Notes: generated from the letters alone by a model not told the origin. 64,000 bases of DNA from JAICND01 sp040905905 (GCA_040905905.1 JBBDQN010000032.1:1-64000), one strand, 5' to 3'. Positions 33,474-42,013 are shown, numbered from the stretch's first letter. Numbers and translations: made by a program.

Positions 33474-36466
33474 GTGACGAATCCCTCCCGCCCCTCTGGC
33501 CAGGCCGGACACACCAGTCGGAGTCGACAGCGCCCGCAATGTGGCCCCGGCAGGGGGGTCCAGTCTTCGGCGGCGATGGCGGCGGCCACCCGGCGCAACT
33601 CCTCCGCAACGACGGGGAGATTGGCCTGGTCGAACGAACGGGTGATGCCTGCCAGCGGATACCAGAGTTCAGCCTCCGTTGGGGTACCCCATGCTGCCAA
33701 CTCCGGGTCCGCCGCCACTGCCAGCAGATAGAACCCGAGCTGGAGCGATCGTTTGGAGTCCGTGACCGTCGCCGCGGTCTTGCTGGTCTTGTAGTCGACC
33801 ACCCTGAGCTCACCCGTCTTGTGGCTTTCGATCCGGTCCGAGTAGCCGGTCCAGCTGTGGCCGTCGAGCTCGAGCGTCAACCTGCGCTCGAGGACGACCG
33901 GTATGGCAACGCCTCCGGGCCACTCCGCATACATCTTCTCGAGGAGCTGGCGACCCCGGTGATGCCAAGCCTGATTGAGCACCGGTGAGCCGAAGTTGGC
34001 CGACCTCTCCCAGACTTGATCGAGGACCTCGAGGGCGCGGTCAAGCCCGGAGTTGGGCTGGCGTTGTTCAACCGCCTCCTTCTCGGCCACCTCCAGGACT
34101 TCGTGGATCAAAGACCCGAACTCGGCATAGGGGCCGGACTCCTGGGCCGTCTGCACTCGTCTCTCTAGCGCGTATCGACGGGGACAGCTCGAATAAGCGT
34201 CGGCCTGGCTGGGAGACAGGACCAGGGGCAGGCTCACCAGCGGCGAGTCGGGGCCGCGCTCGGGGGCGCCGGCAAACGCCGCGGCGTCCCACAACGGCGT
34301 CGGGGGCGAGGCCAGAGTGGCCAGCGCGGCCAACCGGCGTGAGGCGCTCTGGGCGGGATCGGTGAAGAGTTGTCGGAGGCTGGCCTGGGCTTCGGTGACT
34401 GTCACGGGCCGACGGTCGGGATCGCGGGAGGGGGCGCCGAGCTGGTCGAAGCCGTCGGCTCCTACCGCCGCCAGCAGAAACCGGGAGGGCCGTCGTTCAC
34501 CTTCGTCGATGGCTGCCGAGGTTGCGGTCCACACCACCCGGCGTCTGGCCCTGGTCATGGCCGTGTAGGCCAGGCGCATCTCCTCCTGAAGTCGTAGCCG
34601 GACCGGGTTTTCGGCGGCGGCGTAGGTCGGGGACAACAACTCCGGCCGCAACAAGGCCCGGGAACGACGGAGATCGGGGAACACACCTTCGGCAGCGTCG
34701 GCGATGAAAACCACTTCGAACTCGAGGCCTTTGGCCTGGTGGAGGGTTGTCAGGGTGATGCGGTCGTGACGCCGTCCCAACAAGCTGTAGAGAGGGGTTG
34801 CTTCGAAGTCGTCGTGTTCGGCCAGGCGCCGGACGTCGAGGAGGGTGACAGACGGGTCGCGTTCTTCCTGGCGATCGAGTACCTGGGCGAACGCTGCCCA
34901 AGCCGCTCTGTAGTCGGCAAGGTGGGGATCACCCACTAGCCGTTCCAGTTGGGGAAGTGAGGTCCAGAGGTGCCAGAACCCTTGGTTGGCGCCCAGTTCT
35001 ACGGCCCAGCCGGGATCCCGCAAGAGCTCCGCCAGCGGCGAGCCCTCGTCGAGGTCGCGGTCGAGCACTGAGCTCCACGGAGCGAAGTTGCGTTGCCGGT
35101 TGCGAAGAAGGTTTCGTTCGGCGGACAAGGCCAGCCCAAAGAGTGGACCGAGCAATATCCGACGGATTGCCCGATCGACTTCGTCGAAGGAAACCGAACC
35201 TGTCGAACTCTCGCCGGCCGCGGCCAGCGCCAGGTCGAAGACGAGCTGGACCGCAGGATGGTCGACCAGGCGGCGGTCGGGAGCATCGTGAGGGATGTGG
35301 CGTCGCTCCAGGGACCGGGATAGCTCCGGCAAGAGATGGCGGGTCGTTCGCACCAAGACGGCGATGTTGTGCCACTCGAGGCCTTCGGTTCTGACCAGGT
35401 GCTCAACCTCGGAGGCAATCCATTCAGCCTCGGCTGTCGCCTGGTCGAAGACGTAGGCCTCCACCCTCCCCTGATGTGCAGCCGGGCGGACGGGTCCGGC
35501 ACCTCCTGGCAAGTCACCTCCGGCGACGATTCGCAAGGCACTGCTCAAGATCTCGGCGGGCACACGAAAACTCTGAGTGAGGATGAGCCGGCGGGGCTGG
35601 CCGAAAGACCCAAAGCGGGCACCAAACTCGGCGACATTGGCAATCTCGGCGCCCCGGAACGAATACACGGACTGGTACGGGTCGGCGGCCACTGTGATAT
35701 TGCCGTGATTGGCCACCAACAACTCCAGCAGACGTGCCTGGGCAGGGGCGGTGTCCTGGTATTCATCAACCAACACATACCGAAACTGTTCACCAAGGGT
35801 GGCGGCGACACTCGGCTGTTCCAGACAACTGACCGCTGCTGCCTGGAGACCGCCGTAGTCGATCCGCCCAAGTCGCTCGAGTTCGAGGTCGTATCGAGTC
35901 ATGAATCCGCTGAGCGCCCGCCATTGCGGGCGGCCGATCGCCAGGTCGGCGAGGTGACCGGGACCGAGAAGGCGTTCCCGGCTGCGGAGAAGGAAGTCGG
36001 CCAGTTCCTGGCCAAGGGTGTTGGTCGTGAGGAGGGGTCGCAGCGTCAGCGGCCACTCGGAAGGATCCTCCCCGCCGAGGAGGTCCGTGACCAGCGCCAC
36101 CTGCTCGGGCCCGGTGAGGAGCGACGGGACCTCACGCCAACCGTGCACTGCGGGTCCATGGACCTCTAGCAGACGGTGAGCGAAGGAGTGGAAGGTGGAG
36201 GCGCCGACGCCGGGACCACCCGATGGGAGGCTGGCAACGACCCTGTGGCTCAACTCCCCGGCGGCCCGGCGCGAAAAGGTGAGGATGAGGATCTGGGAAG
36301 GTTTGGCCTTGCCCGATTCGACGAGATGGGCGGCCCGACCCACCAGGAATTCGGTCTTACCGGTGCCTGGCCCGGCCACGACCAACTGTGGTCCGTCGCA
36401 ATTAGCAATCGCTTCTGGCCACCCGTCGGGTTCGACCCTGATGTCAATGAGGTTTGCTGATGTCAT
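33470..36466 (-). CDS. adnA: AdnA-like ATP-dependent helicase-nuclease
   Basis: 998 residues, partner of the downstream AdnB-like protein. Helicase motifs: AGPGTGKTEF, LVDEYQDTAPAQ, ADPYQSVYSFRGAE, TLHQAKGLEFEVVFIADA, and LAYTAMTRARRRV. The nuclease has VVDYKTSK (D-x-K), with SSCPRRYALERR before it and CGRCRLRLVCP at the end as possible Fe-S ligands. Start ATG 36466 (MTSANLIDIRV) is used; the frame extends upstream to 36595 but the extra residues overlap the divergent methyltransferase gene. Both subunits keep ATPase and nuclease residues, as in mycobacterial AdnAB. No RecD-like or AddB-like third subunit is nearby. Confidence 0.88.
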   Translation of the reverse strand: MTSANLIDIRVEPDGWPEAIANCDGPQLVVAGPGTGKTEFLVGRAAHLVESGKAKPSQILILTFSRRAAGELSHRVVASLPSGGPGVGASTFHSFAHRLLEVHGPAVHGWREVPSLLTGPEQVALVTDLLGGEDPSEWPLTLRPLLTTNTLGQELADFLLRSRERLLGPGHLADLAIGRPQWRALSGFMTRYDLELERLGRIDYGGLQAAAVSCLEQPSVAATLGEQFRYVLVDEYQDTAPAQARLLELLVANHGNITVAADPYQSVYSFRGAEIANVAEFGARFGSFGQPRRLILTQSFRVPAEILSSALRIVAGGDLPGGAGPVRPAAHQGRVEAYVFDQATAEAEWIASEVEHLVRTEGLEWHNIAVLVRTTRHLLPELSRSLERRHIPHDAPDRRLVDHPAVQLVFDLALAAAGESSTGSVSFDEVDRAIRRILLGPLFGLALSAERNLLRNRQRNFAPWSSVLDRDLDEGSPLAELLRDPGWAVELGANQGFWHLWTSLPQLERLVGDPHLADYRAAWAAFAQVLDRQEERDPSVTLLDVRRLAEHDDFEATPLYSLLGRRHDRITLTTLHQAKGLEFEVVFIADAAEGVFPDLRRSRALLRPELLSPTYAAAENPVRLRLQEEMRLAYTAMTRARRRVVWTATSAAIDEGERRPSRFLLAAVGADGFDQLGAPSRDPDRRPVTVTEAQASLRQLFTDPAQSASRRLAALATLASPPTPLWDAAAFAGAPERGPDSPLVSLPLVLSPSQADAYSSCPRRYALERRVQTAQESGPYAEFGSLIHEVLEVAEKEAVEQRQPNSGLDRALEVLDQVWERSANFGSPVLNQAWHHRGRQLLEKMYAEWPGGVAIPVVLERRLTLELDGHSWTGYSDRIESHKTGELRVVDYKTSKTAATVTDSKRSLQLGFYLLAVAADPELAAWGTPTEAELWYPLAGITRSFDQANLPVVAEELRRVAAAIAAEDWTPLPGPHCGRCRLRLVCPAWPEGREGFVT

Positions 36467-36522
36467 CTCCACGAGTAGGCATTGTGGACAGAAAAACACG
36501 CCAGGTCGACAACAATGCCGTC

Positions 36523-37284
36523 GTGGTCCACCCGGTTGCAGCCAAAGGCTTTGAGGAGAGTCAACGATACGACCGTGGTCGCCCGGGATATCCACCTCAG
36601 GCTGTCGATTGGCTGCGGCTAAACCTTGGTTTAGGGCCAGGAAAGCTGACGGCGGACGTGGCGAGCGGGACTGGCAAGCTCACGGGCTCTCTCGCAGAGG
36701 ATGGAAGCGGGGTGATCGGTCTTGAGCCAGTTGCGTCTATGCGTCGCCAGTTCCTGATCAACTGCCGGTCCGTTCCTTGTGTCGGGGCGGTAGCCGAGAG
36801 ACTCCCTCTCCGTTCAGGTTGCCTGGATGCAATCACGGTGGCTCAGGCATTTCATTGGTTCGATGCGCCTCGGGCCTTGGAGGAGTTTCACCGAGTGCTG
36901 AGGCCGCAGGGTCGAGTGGGCTTGATTTGGAACGTGCGTGATCGATCAGTGGACTGGATTGAGCGTCTCTGGCAGGTCATGGACCGCGTGGAGAGACACG
37001 CTCCCTGGCGTGACCATGATCGCCTGCCCCTGGCTGGTGTGGCCGGGGCAGCAGGATTCGGCCCCATTCAGCAGGCACAATTCCACCATGTTCATACGAT
37101 CGATCGGCAAACACTGGTCGACCGGTTTTGCTCGGTCAGTCATGTTGCCGTGCTGTCCGAACCTGAGCGGCAGAGCGTGATCGACGAGGTCCTGTCGGTT
37201 GTTGACGAACACCCTTCAACAAAGGGCCAGCCAACACTGGCGATTCCCTACCGGGTTGACGCTTATTGGATGGAGCGGATCTGA
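36523..37284 (+). CDS. SAM-dependent methyltransferase, class I
   Basis: About 253 residues. The class I fold is shown by the SAM-binding motif I (TADVASGTGKLTGSL), the motif II acid in VIGLEP, and a later VGAVAERLPLRSGCLDAITV strand with the AQAFHWFD pattern typical of small-molecule or trans-aconitate-type methyltransferases. The 5' end is uncertain: ATG 36454 would overlap the divergent adnA start, while GTG 36484 and GTG 36523 are the alternatives; I use the last, which begins right before the conserved FEESQRYDRGRPGYP segment. Substrate unknown. Confidence 0.8.
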   Translation: MVHPVAAKGFEESQRYDRGRPGYPPQAVDWLRLNLGLGPGKLTADVASGTGKLTGSLAEDGSGVIGLEPVASMRRQFLINCRSVPCVGAVAERLPLRSGCLDAITVAQAFHWFDAPRALEEFHRVLRPQGRVGLIWNVRDRSVDWIERLWQVMDRVERHAPWRDHDRLPLAGVAGAAGFGPIQQAQFHHVHTIDRQTLVDRFCSVSHVAVLSEPERQSVIDEVLSVVDEHPSTKGQPTLAIPYRVDAYWMERI

Positions 37285-37290
37285 GCCGGC

Positions 37291-38046
37291 TCAACCGCCA
37301 AAGACGTGAGTGGTCCAGAGTTTCCCGCTGGAGTCGATGAAGACTCCTACCCCGAGGTGAGTGAACCTGGTGTCGACCATGTTGGCGTAGTGGGGAGGGC
37401 TCGCAAACAGGGCGTCGAAGATGGAGGCAACGGAACCGCCCCTGCCTATGTTCTCACCGACAATTCCCCAAGGCCCGAGCAGCGAGGCGATGTTGGAGTG
37501 CCGGAAGTTGCCGCTGGTGGCCATTTCCTGTGACCAGTCGCGGGCGTAGTTGTTGAGACTGGAGCTGACGGAAAGCTGAGCCAAACCTTGCTGGGCTCGA
37601 AGGTTGTTGATCCTCGATACGAAGTCGGACTCGGCGCCCGGAGAGAAGTTGCCGGCCGGAGCGGTAGTGGTGGTGGGGGCCGCGGTGGTCGTCGTCGCCG
37701 GAGAGGTGGTGGTAGCCGGAGGGGGAGCGGCTGTGGTGGTGGTTGCGGGTGGTGGCTTGGGCCTCGTGGTTGTGGTGGTGGCCACAGCGGTGGTTGTTGT
37801 CGTAGCCGAGGTGGTAGTCGTGGTGTCGGCAGTGGCTGAGGTCGTTGTGGTGGTGGGCTCCGCCACCGGATCCACAAACGCAGTTGGCGACTTATCCGCC
37901 CGTGTCGAGTCGAAGAACTCGGTTTGGAACTCGGTAACCAGACCCTCGACTTCGTATTCGACAGGGGGAGCCATGCTCCCGGTGACCAGTTGGATGACTG
38001 CTACCCAACCGGTAGCAGCAATCGTCAACGCCAGCGCTCTCCTCAT
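37291..38046 (-). CDS. Exported CAP/SCP-domain protein with Thr-rich linker
   Basis: 251 residues. A signal or anchor helix (about 4-24) is followed by a ~110-residue region with a Thr/Pro/Ala linker (runs of TTTT and PPPATTTT), then a C-terminal CAP (SCP/PR1) domain with NLRAQQGLAQLSV, RDWSQEMATSGNFRHSN, ENIGRG and HYANMV...THLGVGVF, including the His and Glu residues of the usual CAP cavity. The start is decided by AGGAGG seven bases before ATG 38046; an upstream in-frame ATG at 38094 lacks a signal. Bacterial CAP proteins are extracellular and of varied function. It has the same linker style as the HD-GYP protein at 11687-13381. Confidence 0.88.
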   Translation of the reverse strand: MRRALALTIAATGWVAVIQLVTGSMAPPVEYEVEGLVTEFQTEFFDSTRADKSPTAFVDPVAEPTTTTTSATADTTTTTSATTTTTAVATTTTTRPKPPPATTTTAAPPPATTTSPATTTTAAPTTTTAPAGNFSPGAESDFVSRINNLRAQQGLAQLSVSSSLNNYARDWSQEMATSGNFRHSNIASLLGPWGIVGENIGRGGSVASIFDALFASPPHYANMVDTRFTHLGVGVFIDSSGKLWTTHVFGG

Positions 38047-38112
38047 CTTCCCTCCTAATGGAGTATCCGACCCCGTACGGGTATCGGCCATCACGGAGAG
38101 TGACTTGAGTGG

Positions 38113-38892
38113 CTAACCCGCCAGGATCTCGGCCGGCGCCCAGGCCGGGCAGCGGTCCCGGAAGGAGCAGTAGTCACAAAGGCGCCCGGGGCGGGGTGGG
38201 AAGAGGTTCTTTTCGATAGCCCGATTGATCGCCTTCCACAGTGCCCGCAACTGCCTTTCCATCGCATCGAGTTGGCTGGCGTGGATCGGGATTCGATAAA
38301 CGGTGGGGCCGTTCAGGTATATCAGGCGGACCTCGGCCGGAGTTTCACCGAGGCGGCGTCTGATCAACAGGGCATAGATCTTCAAGGCGAAAAACGCCGG
38401 CATGGCGTAAAGCTCGGGCGGGGCTCTGCCGGTCTTGTAGTCCGTGATGATCAGCCGGCCGTCGGGAAGGCGATCGATCCGATCAAGGATGCCGCGGATG
38501 ACGATCTCATCGTCGATTGCCTCGAGCATGTCCAGCTCGCGGGCGAGAGGCTCGACCAGGGCCGGGTCTTCGATTCGCAGATAGTTGGCGAGGAGGGCGA
38601 GGCTGTCGAGTCCCCACTGACGTTCATCCTCGACCGAGCCGAAAAGTTCTGTGAACTCTTCGTTGGTCCGAAGTTCACTCCAAGCCTCCCGAAAGAGGTC
38701 GTAAAGACGTTCAGGCGTGCGTTGATCCGCCGACAGGTCATAAAGGCGCTGTAGGGCAAGGTGGGCAGTGGTGCCTCGGGCCTGATACACGGTGGTGGGC
38801 TCGGGCAGGTGGTCGATCGCCCGGAACCGGAACAGTTGCGGGCACGTCTTGAAGTCACCCGCTCTGCTTGGTGACAGCGTCTCTAGTGCCAT
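38113..38892 (-). CDS. RecB-like PD-(D/E)XK nuclease with Cys cluster
   Basis: A 259-residue nuclease of the PD-(D/E)XK superfamily (Cas4/RecB-like; a stand-alone form common in actinobacteria, as Rv2119 of M. tuberculosis). Motifs: GTTAHLALQRL (the conserved His), a Glu/Asp-rich strand EIVIRGILDRID, IITDYKTGR (D-x-K), and four Cys, one in KTCPQLFRF near the N terminus and three in CDYCSFRDRC near the C terminus, as in Fe-S-carrying members. I start it at ATG 38892; an upstream ATG at 38976 extends into the intergenic structured region. It is the third gene of this kind within 9 kb. It is not next to any CRISPR array. Confidence 0.88.
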   Translation of the reverse strand: MALETLSPSRAGDFKTCPQLFRFRAIDHLPEPTTVYQARGTTAHLALQRLYDLSADQRTPERLYDLFREAWSELRTNEEFTELFGSVEDERQWGLDSLALLANYLRIEDPALVEPLARELDMLEAIDDEIVIRGILDRIDRLPDGRLIITDYKTGRAPPELYAMPAFFALKIYALLIRRRLGETPAEVRLIYLNGPTVYRIPIHASQLDAMERQLRALWKAINRAIEKNLFPPRPGRLCDYCSFRDRCPAWAPAEILAG

Positions 38893-38960
38893 GTTCGGGA
38901 CTATACGGGGTACGAATGACAGATTTGCAATTCTCCTCGTCCAGAGCTTCTGCATCACAC

Positions 38961-38990
38961 CGCGAAAACAAATCAACCGCTCGCGAAAAC
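38961..38990. promoter_or_regulatory. Paired CGCGAAAAC boxes, first pair
   Basis: Two copies of CGCGAAAAC, at 38961-38969 and 38982-38990, start 21 bp apart (two helical turns). An identical pair with the same 21-bp spacing is at 39239-39268. The pair stands 17 bp upstream of a TTGACG (39007-39012) / TTAAGT (39030-39035) promoter-like combination with a 17-bp spacer. The spacing suggests a dimeric or tandem protein-binding site. Confidence 0.5.
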
Positions 38991-39006
38991 CAAGTTGTCA
39001 GTCAGC

Positions 39007-39190
39007 TTGACGTTGGTCCACCGAGCTCTTTAAGTTGCGCCCTGCCTGATCGGGGGTGACTCCGAATAGGCGCCGGAAGGTCGAGAGGCAGTCCGGCAAG
39101 CCATTGGAAGAACGGGCCCTCGGGAACGGAGTTCGAATGGCGAGGAATCCCGAGAGGGTGCGACTTCGGTCGGAGCTCTCTCGGGGTTTT
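39007..39190 (+). ncRNA. Candidate non-coding RNA, unit 1 (with terminator 39149-39190)
   Basis: No protein-like frame exists here. A TTGACG-17-TTAAGT promoter-like pair (39007-39035) is followed by about 110 bases and a terminator: CCCGAGAG (39149-39156) pairs with CTCTCGGG (39178-39185), with an inner CGAC-TTCG-GTCG UUCG-tetraloop hairpin, then GTTTTCTC. The terminator module is closely related to the one ending unit 2, sharing CCCGAGAGGGTG and the AGCTC-x-CTCGGGG strand. Transcription is not proven, and the RNA class is unknown. Confidence 0.4.
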
Positions 39191-39238
39191 CTCATTGGGC
39201 GGCGTTCCTTCGTGAACGCTCAGGCAACGGCAACGAGT

Positions 39239-39268
39239 CGCGAAAACGAAAAGCCCCTTCGCGAAAAC
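39239..39268. promoter_or_regulatory. Paired CGCGAAAAC boxes, second pair
   Basis: CGCGAAAAC at 39239-39247 and 39260-39268, 21 bp apart as in the first pair (38961-38990). It stands 31 bp upstream of another TTGACG (39299-39304), though I see no clear -10 element after it. Confidence 0.5.
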
Positions 39269-39269
39269 G

Positions 39270-39650
39270 AGATTGCCAAAACCGGCTCGCAGCCCCCATT
39301 GACGGTCTACATTGACTTTTGCGCTGTGGGGTTCGCCTCAAAGCGACCTGGAAGGCGGGAAACCGTCGTCTAGGGAGCGGATCGACCCGCAAGAGTTGAA
39401 CCGCTCGTCGTCCGGGCTCTGCTCGCAAGAGGAGAACGGCCGGGGACCTTCGGGTCGTCGAGCCGCCGGAAACGACACCTCGGAGACCGGAAACGGTTCA
39501 CCGAGTATCTCCGGCAACGGGGATAGCTGACATGGTCTTCGGACCAAGCCAGCGTTTCGCTGGCGACAGGATCTTCGGGTCTTGTCACCAAGGAACAGCG
39601 AGGGCCCCGAGAGGGTGGAGATTCGTCGAAGCTCCCTCGGGGCTTTCGTA
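39270..39650 (+). ncRNA. Candidate structured non-coding RNA, unit 2
   Basis: About 380 bases without a convincing ORF but with an unusual density of tetraloop hairpins: GACC-TTCG-GGTC (39445-39456); a CTCGG/CCGAG stem (39479-39505) enclosing ACCG-GAAA-CGGT; TGGTC-TTCG-GACCA (39533-39546); GCCAGCG-TTT-CGCTGGC (39548-39564); a nine-pair stem with UUCG loop (39565-39586); and a terminal GCCCCGAG/CTCGGGGC stem (39604-39643) followed by TTTCG. UUCG and GAAA loops are typical of stable structural RNA. I could not match it to RNase P, tmRNA, 6S or SRP RNA. The 5' end is not defined by the sequence. Confidence 0.45.
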
Positions 39651-39658
39651 TTCTCGGA

Positions 39659-39710
39659 CGGAGAACCCGGAGGGTTCCGGGTGGGAAGGGGGAGAACCCT
39701 CCGGGCTCCG
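39659..39710. terminator. Long GC-rich hairpin upstream of the PH-domain gene
   Basis: CCCGGAGGGTTC (39666-39677) pairs perfectly with GAACCCTCCGGG (39694-39705), and flanking CGGAG/CTCCG (39659-39663, 39706-39710) extends the structure. It lies just after unit 2 and 41 bp before the PH-domain start codon. There is no T run on either strand, so it could be a leader structure, a barrier to read-through, or a protein-binding site rather than an intrinsic terminator. Confidence 0.45.
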
Positions 39711-39751
39711 TTCGGACATCATGGTCACCACCTGCGAAGTAGCCTCGCCAC

Positions 39752-40381
39752 GTGCCTTACCCATCTCGCCTTCTCAGTCCTGGTGAAGAAGTCGTAACGG
39801 AGTTTCGTCCACACTGGACGGCAATTCTCGGGCCGCTCTCGATCACTCTCGGCGCCCTGGTTGCGATCATCCTCCTCGCCTTTGTCGTCCCTGACAGCCA
39901 AGCCGGCCTGAGCCGCTTTGGTCCGGCGGTGATCGCGGTGCTCTGGTTGGCGGTGACGCTCCGCGGATTCATCAAATGGTTGACCACCCAGCACATCATC
40001 ACCAACGAGCGGGTCATCCACCGCCAGGGTTTTATCTCCAAACAGGGCAAGGAGATCCCCCTTGAGATGATCAACACGGTTTCGTTTTCCCAGAATGTGT
40101 TCGAGCGGATAGTGGGCAGCGGGGATGTCGTGATCGAGTCGGCCGGGGAGGGTGGCCAAAATCGGTACAAGGACATCCCCGATCCTGAAGGTCTGCAGAC
40201 CCTGATCTATAGCAACCGCGAACAGCGGATGTTCTCGCTGGAAAGAGGGGGCCAGGGCGCCACCAAGGCCGAGCAACTCCAGATTCTCTCAGAGCTGCAC
40301 GACAACGGAAAGCTCTCGGACGAGGAGTTCGAGCGCGAGAAGGCCAAGATCATGAACCAGGATCAGGGTGGGAGCCGTTGA
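39752..40381 (+). CDS. Membrane PH-domain protein with C-terminal SHOCT-like motif
   Basis: 209 residues. Two helices (about 26-46 and 56-72) are followed by a bacterial PH domain (bPH2/YdbT-like) with ITNERVIHRQGFISKQGKEIPLEMINTVSFSQ, and the C-terminal ~35 residues form the short SHOCT-like motif LQILSELHDNGKLSDEEFEREKAKIM. Such proteins sit in the cytoplasmic membrane with the PH domain inside; function is unknown. The start is GTG 39752. It overlaps the acyl-CoA ligase start by one base, so the two genes are likely co-transcribed. Confidence 0.85.
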   Translation: MPYPSRLLSPGEEVVTEFRPHWTAILGPLSITLGALVAIILLAFVVPDSQAGLSRFGPAVIAVLWLAVTLRGFIKWLTTQHIITNERVIHRQGFISKQGKEIPLEMINTVSFSQNVFERIVGSGDVVIESAGEGGQNRYKDIPDPEGLQTLIYSNREQRMFSLERGGQGATKAEQLQILSELHDNGKLSDEEFEREKAKIMNQDQGGSR

Positions 40382-41994
40382 TGACGCACATGATGGACTT
40401 CCCCTTGTTGCTCTCGACTCTCTACGACCGGGCAGTGAGGCTCTATCCGGATCGAGAGATCGTGTCCGTGGAGGCCGACAGGAGTCTGACCCGGACCAAC
40501 TTTGGGGAGGTCGATGGCCGGATCCGGAGGTTGGCAACCGCTTTTGCTCGCCTTGGAGTGGAACCAGGGGAGGCCATCGCCACTTTTGCCTGGAACAATC
40601 ACCGCCACCACGAGCTGTACTGGGCAACTGCCAACACAGGTCGTATCTGCCATACGGTCAACCTGCGGCTCTTCCCCGAACAGCTCGTCTACATCATCAA
40701 CCACGCCGCCGATCGGGCGCTCTTCGTCGATCCCGACCTGGTCCCCCTTATCGAACGGATTGCCTCCGACCTTGAAACTGTGCAGAACTTCGTGGTGATG
40801 GGGGCATCGGTGGGGGAGACGACACTTCCCAACGCCATTGCCTACGAGGACCTGATCGACGGGCTGGTACCCCATGGCGCCTGGCCGCTGCTCGATGAGC
40901 GGTCGCCGATGATGTACTGCTACACGTCGGGCACTACCGGCAATCCCAAAGGAGTGGCCTACACCCAGCGGTCAACCTACCTCCACACCATCTCCAACCT
41001 GGCCAACTTCAACCTGGGCCCGGCCGACAACGTGTTGCCCGTCGTGCCGATGTTTCACGCGTCAGCGTGGGGCTATCCGTGGATGGCCACGGCCGTGGGA
41101 GCCAAACTCACCTACCCGGGCCCTGACCTCACCCCGGCGGGTCTGGTCAAGCTGTTCGACGATGAGAAGGTGACGTTCTCCGCCGGGGTGCCCACCGTCT
41201 GGCTGGGCATCCAGCAATACCTGGCCGACCATCCCGAGGCAGATGTGTCCTCGATGCGAGCATTTTTGTGTGGAGGGTCAGCGGTGCCGCGGGCCATGAT
41301 CGACTGGTTCTGGAAGAACCGGGGGATCCTGGTGCAACAGGGTTGGGGGATGACCGAGACCAACCCGGTGGCGTCGATCGCCCTGCTCAAACCCGAAATG
41401 GAGGATTGGGACTTCGAAAGGAAGCTGGATGTGCTCGAAACCGCCGGCCTCCCGGTGCCCGGGCTCCAGGTGAAAATCGTCGATGACAATGGTAAAGAAT
41501 TGGCACAGGACGGGGAGGCTTTCGGCGAGCTGCTGATCAGGGGACCCTGGATTGCCGCCGAGTACTACCGCGACCCCCGCTCTGCCGAGACATTCCAGGA
41601 CGGGTGGATGCGGACCGGGGATGTCTGCAAGATCACACCCGAGGGATACATCCGGATCACGGATCGGGCCAAGGATGTCATCAAGTCGGGCGGAGAGTGG
41701 ATCTCATCGCTCGACCTCGAGAACACGCTGATGGCCCATCCGGCGGTCTTGGAAGCGACGGTTGTGGGCCTCAAACACGTCAAATGGCAAGAGCGTCCCG
41801 CCGCGTTTGTAGTGCTCCGACCCGGTGCCGGTGCGACCGAGGACGAGTTGGTCGAGTTCCTGGCTACCAGGATGGCCAAGTGGTGGCTGCCCGACCGGGT
41901 GGTCTTCATCGATCAGATTCCCAAGACCGGAACAGGAAAGTTCGATAAAAAGCTTGTGCGCGACCAGTACTCTGATTTACTGATGGAGGCATAG
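40381..41994 (+). CDS. AMP-binding acyl-CoA synthetase
   Basis: 537 residues of the ANL superfamily: activates a carboxylic acid with ATP and couples it to CoA. Signatures are the P-loop YTSGTTGNPKGV, the AMP motif GWGMTETNP, the TGD hinge region (WMRTGDVCKITPEGYIRITDRAKDVIKSGGEWIS) and the catalytic Lys in KTGTGKFDKK at the end. Sequence style matches medium/long-chain fatty acyl-CoA ligases (AlkK-like). ATG 40381 shares its A with the previous stop. Confidence 0.93.
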   Translation: MTHMMDFPLLLSTLYDRAVRLYPDREIVSVEADRSLTRTNFGEVDGRIRRLATAFARLGVEPGEAIATFAWNNHRHHELYWATANTGRICHTVNLRLFPEQLVYIINHAADRALFVDPDLVPLIERIASDLETVQNFVVMGASVGETTLPNAIAYEDLIDGLVPHGAWPLLDERSPMMYCYTSGTTGNPKGVAYTQRSTYLHTISNLANFNLGPADNVLPVVPMFHASAWGYPWMATAVGAKLTYPGPDLTPAGLVKLFDDEKVTFSAGVPTVWLGIQQYLADHPEADVSSMRAFLCGGSAVPRAMIDWFWKNRGILVQQGWGMTETNPVASIALLKPEMEDWDFERKLDVLETAGLPVPGLQVKIVDDNGKELAQDGEAFGELLIRGPWIAAEYYRDPRSAETFQDGWMRTGDVCKITPEGYIRITDRAKDVIKSGGEWISSLDLENTLMAHPAVLEATVVGLKHVKWQERPAAFVVLRPGAGATEDELVEFLATRMAKWWLPDRVVFIDQIPKTGTGKFDKKLVRDQYSDLLMEA

Positions 41995-42013
41995 CGGGCA
42001 ATCGGGGCAACTT

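Noticed and set aside
39127..39137. T-loop-like GTTCGAAT, possible tRNA
   Set aside because: No T-stem, anticodon stem or acceptor stem can be formed around it.
39056..39373. Open frame of about 105 codons in the intergenic locus
   Set aside because: Arg/Glu-rich composition with no hydrophobic core, no ribosome-binding site, and it crosses a terminator and the CGCGAAAAC boxes.
39270..39650. RNase P RNA, tmRNA or 6S RNA
   Set aside because: The universally conserved segments of these RNAs are absent and the T-arm/alanine-type ends needed for tmRNA are missing.
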